Shown in pieces: positions 1 to 4,913 of a stretch of DNA of 7,014 bases. Numbering within the stretch: the first letter of the stretch is position 1; every line of letters begins with the position of its first letter. This stretch comes from Eubacteriales Family XIII. Incertae Sedis bacterium (GTDB lineage: Bacteria > Bacillota_A > Clostridia > Peptostreptococcales > Anaerovoracaceae), in assembly GCA_031280075.1 (NCBI GenBank), contig JAITHG010000242.1, positions 1 to 7,014 on the forward strand, read 5' to 3'. The position numbers and the translations under genes were made by a program. The notes under the pieces were generated by a model that saw only the letters and a list, made by a program, of their open reading frames with translations, searched no databases and was not told the DNA's origin.

Positions 1-52
1 GGGGGCAGCAGATGACAGCGATTGGTACAGGATGAAGAGAAAGGAGGTGCCT

Positions 53-113
53 TTTCAGGGTTATTTTCTTTTGACGCAACGAATCAGGTTTCGGGGTTGT
101 TTTCTTTTGACGC
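53..113. repeat. Imperfect 25-base direct repeat, 36-base spacing, upstream of the operon
   Basis: Two copies lie at 53-77 and 89-113, offset by 36 bases and identical at 23 of 25 positions. They share the exact 14-base core TTTTCTTTTGACGC (64-77 and 100-113). Each copy ends in a TTGACG that resembles a sigma-A -35 box, but neither has a good -10 box 16-18 bases downstream. The repeat lies in the non-coding leader ahead of the WXG100 gene. It could be a paired binding site for a regulator or a simple duplication; the sequence alone does not decide. Confidence 0.6.
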
Positions 114-131
114 TATACGGACGCTATACGC
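110..131. repeat. 11-base tandem repeat
   Basis: ACGCTATACG occurs at 110-119 and again at 121-130, an 11-base period that starts inside the end of the second 25-base repeat. Eleven bases is about one helical turn, so both copies would face the same side of the DNA. This is compatible with a protein-binding site, but no function can be assigned. Confidence 0.5.
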
Positions 132-181
132 GCCTCACTCGCAAAGTCAGAAAAATTTTTTGCCTTTTTCCAAAAAACCTG

Positions 182-209
182 TTGCATTTTCGTTTCAAAG
201 TTGTACAAT
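182..209 (+). promoter_or_regulatory. Candidate sigma-A promoter of the T7SS operon
   Basis: A -35-like TTGCAT (182-187) and a -10-like TACAAT (204-209) are separated by 16 bases. Each differs from consensus at one or two positions, and they sit in AT-rich DNA. Transcription would start near 216 and give a leader of about 60 bases before the WXG100 start codon at 278. No comparable promoter is seen closer to the downstream genes, so this one probably drives the whole cluster. It was assigned from the sequence pattern only. Confidence 0.6.
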
Positions 210-257
210 CAATAGACAGGGACTTAAGAGAGTTCTGAAATTAGTGCACATACTTTT

Positions 258-270
258 AAAAGGAAAGGGG
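258..270 (+). promoter_or_regulatory. Ribosome binding site of the WXG100 gene
   Basis: The purine tract AAAAGGAAAGGGG ends seven bases before the ATG at 278. It fits the strong translation expected for an abundant secreted WXG100 protein and fixes the start at 278. Confidence 0.7.
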
Positions 271-277
271 AATTACT

Positions 278-574
278 ATGGCTGCTGGTGTGATCCGTTT
301 AACTCCGCAGGAACTGCGCGACCAGGCAAGGGCATTCGACAAGGAAGGGCAAAACCTTGACACTTCCATCAAGGCAATGGATGGCTACATCCGGACGCTT
401 GAGACGCAGTGGGAAGGCGAGGCAGCGCGCAAGTTCAGCGAGCAGTTCAACTCGTTGAAGCCTTCTTTCGAGAAGATGCAGCAACTGATCATCGACATTT
501 CCGGTCAGCTGAATGGCTCTGCGGAAGCATACGAGTCTCTCGACAGGGAAATCGCGGGCAAGTTCTCGGTATAA
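278..574 (+). CDS. esxA: WXG100 family T7SS secreted protein (EsxA/YukE-like)
   Basis: This 98-residue protein matches the usual WXG100 length and helical-hairpin pattern. Two amphipathic helices (about 8-42 and 50-92) flank the W-E-G turn at residues 45-47. A Y-x3-D export signal of the YxxxD/E type lies at Y85-D89 near the C-terminus. There is no signal peptide, as expected for a type VII substrate. Family members form dimers, are exported by the EssC motor, and are needed for secretion of other effectors. The start is supported by a strong ribosome binding site. The gene is the first of the cluster, with a promoter about 60-95 bases upstream and two hairpins after its stop, an arrangement that could allow it to be expressed above the machinery genes. 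The family assignment is firm; the symbol follows S. aureus usage (yukE in B. subtilis). Confidence 0.95.
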   Translation: MAAGVIRLTPQELRDQARAFDKEGQNLDTSIKAMDGYIRTLETQWEGEAARKFSEQFNSLKPSFEKMQQLIIDISGQLNGSAEAYESLDREIAGKFSV

Positions 575-604
575 TCCCGGGACTTCCGATCTAGAAAAGA
601 TGCT

Positions 605-636
605 GGCAAGGGCGTTCCATTGGATGCGCCCTTGCC
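605..636 (+). promoter_or_regulatory. Strong hairpin after esxA (attenuator or mRNA stabiliser)
   Basis: GGCAAGGGCG (605-614) pairs perfectly with CGCCCTTGCC (627-636), giving a ten-base-pair GC-rich stem with a 12-base loop. It starts 30 bases after the esxA stop codon. No run of T follows, so it is not a textbook intrinsic terminator. It could be a partial terminator, an RNA-processing site or a 3' stabiliser that raises esxA message relative to downstream genes. Confidence 0.7.
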
Positions 637-640
637 GTTA

Positions 641-687
641 TGTGGAGAACCGATCAATGAACGTTCTTTTAATACGGTTCTCCCACA
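641..687 (+). promoter_or_regulatory. Second hairpin in the esxA-esaA gap
   Basis: TGTGGAGAACCG (641-652) pairs with CGGTTCTCCCACA (675-687), giving twelve base pairs with one bulged G. The 22-base loop contains the 8-base palindrome GAACGTTC (659-666) and an AT-rich stretch. It begins four bases after the first hairpin, so the two would stack in tandem. Its 3' arm ends immediately before the ATG at 688, which argues against that codon as the esaA start. No U-tract follows. Confidence 0.65.
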
Positions 688-717
688 ATGGGGAAGCGAC
701 GGTATGAGGGCAGACAG

Positions 718-2862
718 ATGAGATGGCGCATTTTGTTTACGACAGGTCTGGTCGGGCTTGCCTTGGCGGCAGGGGTCGCCATCGGCGTTTTTGGGTTGAG
801 CTTCTTGCAGGACAGCCTCTTTGGGGGCAGCGTCTTGCCGGGCAGCGCTTCGGATCCAGACGAGGAGGCAAGACCCATTGCGGGCGAAGGCGTGATCGCG
901 GTCGTCAACCTCGACGAGGGAATAGAGCTGGACGGACGGCGTGAGAGCTATGCGTCTTCCATCATAAGCGAACTTGGGCCGGAGTACCGCCTGATGCCCC
1001 ACCAGATGGCGGAGGCAGGCATGGAGGTGGGAAGCTACGATGCCATGGTGAGTTTCCCGGTCGATTTTTCCGAGCGCGTATATTCTGCAAACCGAAAACA
1101 CCCTTCCCCTGCAGCGCTTGACTGCACCATCAACACCAAGCTTCCCGAACAGGATTATCTGGAAGTGTTCCAGAAACTGAAGAATGTCCAAGTGGAGACC
1201 GACAACTACCTTTCCTATATGTATATTTATTCGTTCCTGCTGGATTTCCAAAGCAACCAGAACAAAGTATCCAAGGTGCTCGCCAACGACGACGAGGACA
1301 TCGAAGCCGCCACCCAGATGCGTTCTGCATCCTTTGCCAACCAACCCTTGGTGTCTGACGTGCCCGTCGTGGAGCTCAACCTGCACGTGCCAGAGTTCGA
1401 CAATGTGCTGGCACAGGCGCAGGAGACGACGGATGCCATTGAAGAGGCGGCGGGCGAGATCTCCATAAAGATGGCGGAGGAATATGCCGCCTACCTCGAC
1501 AAGCTCACCAGCGAGATGGCGATCACGACACACAACGCCGCCCTGATGGCAGATGAGGTAAAGACCTTCCACGCGGTGGCGCGCAGCTGGTATACCCATG
1601 CCATGTCCGCAGTGGACAAGTACAATGCGCGAATCGAAGACCACAACAATTTCACGGAGACCTACAACTCTTCGGTCAGCCAGTTTTACGACTACGTGGC
1701 GCTGCTGACGAGCTCGGACTACCCGCGGGCGCTGCTCGAATATCAGGACTACCTGTATCAGTGGCGGGCGGAGCTGGAACAATATGCTTTGTCCATGTTC
1801 CCCGAAGACACGCCCAATGTCCCGCAGTTTGCGAAGGGTGGCGAGCAGTTGGGCACGTACATCTTCAGTGCGGACACGCCCAGCATGGATTGGCTGTACG
1901 CCATGCGCGGGATCCTGGAACGTCCGAAGATCGGCACGCTGCCCGCAGGGCTGTCCACCCCCATAGAGGCATTTGAACCCTTCCCCGCCACGATCAGCTC
2001 GATCATCGGGGGGGGCAAACCCGCGCAGCAGCCTGTCCGTCAGGAAGACAGCGCGGTGAGTGACGGCCCGTCGGGAGGCGCGGGGATGGGAGACACTGCG
2101 TCCGGCAGCGCAATCACAGGCGGGGCTGTTACGGACAGCGTTGTTACGGACGGGGCTGTTACTGGCGGATCCATTACAAGCGGCGCTGTCACTGGTGAAT
2201 CCATTACGAGCGGCGCTGTCACTGGTGGAGCTGTCACGGATAGCGCAAGCCCCCAGGCAAGCACGGTGCTGGAAGCGTTTACCAACAGTCTGCGCGAGGT
2301 CTCGATGGCTGCCTTCTCCTACAAACCGGACGCTTTCATCGCTGGAGAGATTCAGGAAAAAGTGGACTATGCTGTCAGCGAGCTTACAAACCATGTCTCC
2401 ACTTTGGGACAGGAACTGTTCACGTCCCAGTCGGACAACATGACGCAGATGCAGGAGACCTACATGAGCTACAGCCAGCATGCCTCCGACATGCAGGCGG
2501 ATGTCTCCGCGCGCTACCAAGAGGACAGGGAACAAGTGTCAGGCACGATCAACGCCTTCGTCGACACGAAGCTGGTCACTTCCACGGAAAACCGGCTCCT
2601 GCTCGGGGAATTTTCTGATGCGATGCCCTTTGCCCGGATGGGGGCGGAGGTCAACCACGAGTATGTGACCTTTCTCTCAAACCCTGTCCAGATCGACCCT
2701 GTGCCGATCCGCCCCAAGGATGCCACGCCGGAGAAAACCGACCCGTCCCTGCTGGACTACTGGTGGTTGCTGCTCTTCGCTGGGGTTTGCCTCCTGATCA
2801 TAGTAGCGGCCTTCATTGTGCGCTCCATGGGCGCAAAGCCTCCTGACAAGGATGGGACTTGA
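718..2862 (+). CDS. esaA: EsaA/YueB-like T7SS membrane protein, short form
   Basis: This 714-residue protein has an N-terminal membrane segment (about 5-29), a large presumably extracellular region, and one C-terminal membrane segment (about 682-704) with a short polar tail. The motif IAVVNLDEG near residues 60-68 just after the first membrane segment is typical of EsaA and the related YhgE/Pip proteins. The stretch around LSYMYIYSFLLDFQ, with following Q/N-rich helices, also resembles EsaA. EsaA is a membrane component of the T7SSb apparatus; the B. subtilis homologue YueB is the SPP1 phage receptor. Those homologues have about 1000 residues and several C-terminal membrane segments, so this one is short. 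Residues 463-507 are a Gly/Ala/Val/Thr repeat. The start at 718 is preferred because GAGGG (706-710) sits seven bases upstream; an in-frame ATG at 688 lacks a ribosome binding site and abuts a hairpin. The family call rests on N-terminal motifs, architecture and gene order. Confidence 0.8.
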   Translation: MRWRILFTTGLVGLALAAGVAIGVFGLSFLQDSLFGGSVLPGSASDPDEEARPIAGEGVIAVVNLDEGIELDGRRESYASSIISELGPEYRLMPHQMAEAGMEVGSYDAMVSFPVDFSERVYSANRKHPSPAALDCTINTKLPEQDYLEVFQKLKNVQVETDNYLSYMYIYSFLLDFQSNQNKVSKVLANDDEDIEAATQMRSASFANQPLVSDVPVVELNLHVPEFDNVLAQAQETTDAIEEAAGEISIKMAEEYAAYLDKLTSEMAITTHNAALMADEVKTFHAVARSWYTHAMSAVDKYNARIEDHNNFTETYNSSVSQFYDYVALLTSSDYPRALLEYQDYLYQWRAELEQYALSMFPEDTPNVPQFAKGGEQLGTYIFSADTPSMDWLYAMRGILERPKIGTLPAGLSTPIEAFEPFPATISSIIGGGKPAQQPVRQEDSAVSDGPSGGAGMGDTASGSAITGGAVTDSVVTDGAVTGGSITSGAVTGESITSGAVTGGAVTDSASPQASTVLEAFTNSLREVSMAAFSYKPDAFIAGEIQEKVDYAVSELTNHVSTLGQELFTSQSDNMTQMQETYMSYSQHASDMQADVSARYQEDREQVSGTINAFVDTKLVTSTENRLLLGEFSDAMPFARMGAEVNHEYVTFLSNPVQIDPVPIRPKDATPEKTDPSLLDYWWLLLFAGVCLLIIVAAFIVRSMGAKPPDKDGT
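2104..2238 (+). repeat. 15-base coding minisatellite in esaA (nine units)
   Basis: Nine consecutive 15-base units encode pentapeptides of the pattern x-[ASGE]-[AVS]-[VI]-T, for example GSAIT, GGAVT, DGAVT, SGAVT and GESIT. Within the array a 30-base dimer (2164-2193 and 2194-2223) is repeated with 27 of 30 bases identical, which suggests recent duplication. The unit length is a multiple of three, so gain or loss of units would keep the frame. The array lies in the middle of the extracellular region and follows a Ser/Gly-rich linker. Confidence 0.85.
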
Positions 2863-2867
2863 CGCAC

Positions 2868-3350
2868 ATGAAAGAACGGGTACGCTTGGTCTCCATCCTC
2901 ACGCTCCTGCTGTGCGCCATGCTGGCGGCACCGGGCGCGGTCTATGGGGAAGAAGGGGAGATCGCGATTGACCCAGGCAGTCTTGTCGGCAAGGGCGTCC
3001 AAGGCAGCGGCGTGGAAATACGCCGCTATGATTTTTTCCCTGAAGGTGGCGAAAACGATTTTTCTGCCGTAGAGCAGGCGCGCATCCAACGGGGCGACAT
3101 CTGGAAGCAAGCCCTGTTCACGACCGGATCAGGGCTGATCCAGCCCGAATCCCCCGCTCTGCGCGAAACGATGGACAAGCTGCCGTCATTCCAAGTGTCC
3201 GAAAAATATGCGGTTGGAAGATACCACGAAGAGAGGGTTCCCGACCACACCCTCCTGCTCATCATCGTCGCGTTTGCCATCCTGTTTGGGCTGAGCTTCC
3301 TGGCGGCTCGATATTATCACAGACACCGGCGGAAGAGAAAGGCGGGCTGA
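2868..3350 (+). CDS. essA: EssA/YueC-like T7SS membrane protein
   Basis: This 160-residue protein has an N-terminal signal-like segment: a charged start (KERVR), a hydrophobic core to about residue 22, and a possible cleavage site after AVYG at residue 27. An extracytoplasmic region of about 100 residues follows, then one membrane segment (about 129-147) and a very basic cytoplasmic tail containing HRHRRKRK. Length, topology and position between esaA and esaB match EssA (S. aureus, about 150 residues) and YueC. EssA is a membrane part of the secretion apparatus of poorly defined role. The ATG at 2868 lies five bases after the esaA stop. A TTG at 2859 is an alternative: it overlaps the esaA stop by four bases, has AAGGA six bases upstream, and would add three residues. 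Sequence similarity in this family is weak, so the call depends largely on topology and context. Confidence 0.75.
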   Translation: MKERVRLVSILTLLLCAMLAAPGAVYGEEGEIAIDPGSLVGKGVQGSGVEIRRYDFFPEGGENDFSAVEQARIQRGDIWKQALFTTGSGLIQPESPALRETMDKLPSFQVSEKYAVGRYHEERVPDHTLLLIIVAFAILFGLSFLAARYYHRHRRKRKAG

Positions 3351-3353
3351 CCC

Positions 3354-3659
3354 GTGCATATCACTGTTACATTTTTGATAGAAGAGCAGGAATTCGATGT
3401 ACGCCTGGACGACCGGCAGAAGCCGGACACCATCCTGCGCCTGCTTCAGGAGAAGGGACTGTGCCGCACAGGCTCGCAGCCCGCGTTCTTCAGATCCATG
3501 ATGCACGACCGAATCATCAGTGCATACGCAAGCCTCCGCGAAGGGCAAATCCAAAACGGCGACCAACTGACTGCCATCCTCCACCCCCCGCACCCAAACA
3601 ACAACCCCGCAGGGGCGACCGCCCCCGATCGTCCGCATGCCAATGGCACACAGCAATAG
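3354..3659 (+). CDS. esaB: EsaB/YukD-like ubiquitin-fold T7SS protein
   Basis: This 101-residue protein starts at a GTG three bases after the essA stop, with AAAGGCGG upstream. Residues 1-76 fit the small ubiquitin-like EsaB/YukD fold: strand MHITVTFLI, strand EFDVRLD, a helix around DTILRLLQEKG, and a final LREGQIQNGDQLTAIL that matches the family's closing turn and strand (compare the ending DYQIADGDILKLL of S. aureus EsaB). EsaB is a cytosolic accessory protein needed for, or regulating, T7SSb secretion; it is not known to be conjugated like ubiquitin. Residues 77-101 form an extra tail rich in Pro, Asn and Ala that the roughly 80-residue relatives lack. The tail is probably disordered. 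Confidence 0.85.
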   Translation: MHITVTFLIEEQEFDVRLDDRQKPDTILRLLQEKGLCRTGSQPAFFRSMMHDRIISAYASLREGQIQNGDQLTAILHPPHPNNNPAGATAPDRPHANGTQQ

Positions 3660-3671
3660 AAAGGATCACCC

Positions 3672-4913
3672 ATGCCTGCCGAACCAATCGTGCTGGAAAT
3701 CAAAAACGAAGAGAGCTGCCTGCCAAAGCAGCAGCGATCTTATTTGACGTTCCCAAACCCCCGCCTGATCCCCGCGAAAATCGTCGAGGATGAATACCAT
3801 TTCGACTTGGTGCTGGACCCGGAGGGTCTCTCCGATGCCACCGGTATCAAGCGCGAGGAAGCCGTCAACCAGTATCGATTCTTAATCGCGGCAGGCGCGC
3901 TTGAACATCTTAAGGCAGAATACGATTTCTCCCTCGAGCCGACCAACCTGATGTACGACGTGAATTTCGTCCCCCTGCTCAAGCTGCGGGACGGTCCCGG
4001 AGGCAGGCACGATTTTTTGGCTGAATACAAGGCGCTGACAGGCGCAGTCCTGTCCAAAAAATACGTGTTTGAGGATTTCAGCCTTGGCGGCGAGGATCTC
4101 TACGGGCAGGATCCACTGCTCGCAAAGGTCTCCGAGGCGCAGGATGTGGCAGGGCTGCAGACCGTTCTGCGCGGCGCGCTCACAGACCTGCAGGACAAGC
4201 TGTCCAAAGAGAGGGCGACCATCGGCAAGAAAAAACTGTTCGTATTCAAGCTGCTCATCCCAGTGCTTGCAGCCCTCGTCCTCGCCTTGGCGTTTTTCAC
4301 CGTGAAGTCTTTCTTTTTCGACCAGCCGGAGCAGGAGCGCGCGATTGCGATCAGCAACCACTTCCTCCGATCCCAGTATGTCGAGCTGTTGCGCACCATG
4401 CGGGACATGACGCTTGAAGATCTGACGAAAGAAGAGCGCTACATGGCAGCCTATTCCGGTGTCGCGACCACAAGCCTCAGCGACGCGCAGAAGCAGAACG
4501 TCTTCAAGCAGATCAGGCTGAACACCGACAGCCTCTATTTGGAGTTTTGGGTTGAAATAGGGCGTGCCAATTACGAAAACGCGGTGGACATCGCGAAGCG
4601 CCTGGACGACCTCGAGCTGCAGCTTTTCAGCCTCATCCTTCTGCGGGATGCGGTCGAAGCAGACCCGTCGATGCCCGGCGCGGAGAAAGCGGAGAGCCTG
4701 TCCGCCTTCAGCGACCAGATCGCCGACATTGAAGAGACCCTCGTTCCGGACGAAGATGCGGCACTTCCGCCAGCGGCCGTGCAGGCAAGCGGGGCAGCGG
4801 TGCAGGCGAGCGACGCAGCGGTTCAGGCGAGTGCTGCCGCAGTGACGACCGGCGGCGCGGCGAAGGGCAATGGAACCTCGTCGAAGAAAAGCAGCAAGAA
4901 GGCGGCATCATGA
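3672..4913 (+). CDS. essB: EssB/YukC-like T7SS membrane protein
   Basis: This 413-residue protein starts at an ATG with AAGGA six bases upstream, 12 bases after esaB. The N-terminal cytoplasmic region (1-188) corresponds to the pseudokinase-like domain of EssB/YukC, with the family-like stretch FLIAAGALEHLKAEYDFSLEPTNLMYD reading from about residue 70 to 96. A single membrane segment spans about 189-211. The extracytoplasmic helical region (about 212-355), with repeated hydrophobic helices such as NYENAVDIAKRLDDLELQ, matches the known alpha-helical C-terminal domain. EssB dimerises and binds EssC as a core part of the secretion channel. Residues 368-413 form an unusual Ala-rich repeat followed by a Lys/Ser-rich end (SSKKSSKKAAS). 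The stop codon overlaps the next start by four bases, indicating translational coupling to essC. Confidence 0.9.
   Translation: MPAEPIVLEIKNEESCLPKQQRSYLTFPNPRLIPAKIVEDEYHFDLVLDPEGLSDATGIKREEAVNQYRFLIAAGALEHLKAEYDFSLEPTNLMYDVNFVPLLKLRDGPGGRHDFLAEYKALTGAVLSKKYVFEDFSLGGEDLYGQDPLLAKVSEAQDVAGLQTVLRGALTDLQDKLSKERATIGKKKLFVFKLLIPVLAALVLALAFFTVKSFFFDQPEQERAIAISNHFLRSQYVELLRTMRDMTLEDLTKEERYMAAYSGVATTSLSDAQKQNVFKQIRLNTDSLYLEFWVEIGRANYENAVDIAKRLDDLELQLFSLILLRDAVEADPSMPGAEKAESLSAFSDQIADIEETLVPDEDAALPPAAVQASGAAVQASDAAVQASAAAVTTGGAAKGNGTSSKKSSKKAAS
4773..4844 (+). repeat. 21-base coding tandem repeat in the tail of essB
   Basis: Three 21-base units (4773-4793, 4794-4814, 4815-4835) and a partial fourth encode AAVQASG, AAVQASD, AAVQASA and AAV. 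The repeat lies beyond the folded helical domain of EssB, in the part expected outside the membrane. Unit length is a multiple of three, so copy-number change would be frame-neutral. A low-complexity linker is the simplest reading. Confidence 0.8.

Noticed and set aside
1..35. Possible C-terminal end of an upstream gene (frame 3, stop at 33-35)
   Set aside because: Only about ten codons are visible before the stop, which cannot be told from chance.
40..54. AAAGGAGGTG followed by CCTTTT, looking like a perfect ribosome binding site or a short terminator
   Set aside because: No ATG, GTG or TTG with a sustained frame follows at a suitable distance. As a hairpin it has only about five base pairs, so neither reading is firm enough to annotate.
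22..360. Open frame spanning the leader and the start of esxA, containing a repeated GLFSFDA peptide
   Set aside because: The peptide repeat simply reflects the 36-base DNA repeat. The frame crosses the promoter and ribosome binding site and overlaps the WXG100 gene out of frame.
688..717. Upstream in-frame ATG as the start of esaA
   Set aside because: It has no ribosome binding site and directly follows the 3' arm of a hairpin. The ATG at 718 has a GAGGG seven bases upstream and places the charged residues directly before the membrane segment.
505..2535. Very long open frame of 676 codons on the minus strand opposite esaA
   Set aside because: It lies fully antisense to a well-supported gene. 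The translation is rich in His, Arg, Val and Leu with no recognisable domain, as expected from the reverse frame of GC-rich codons. The + strand frame has membrane segments and family motifs.
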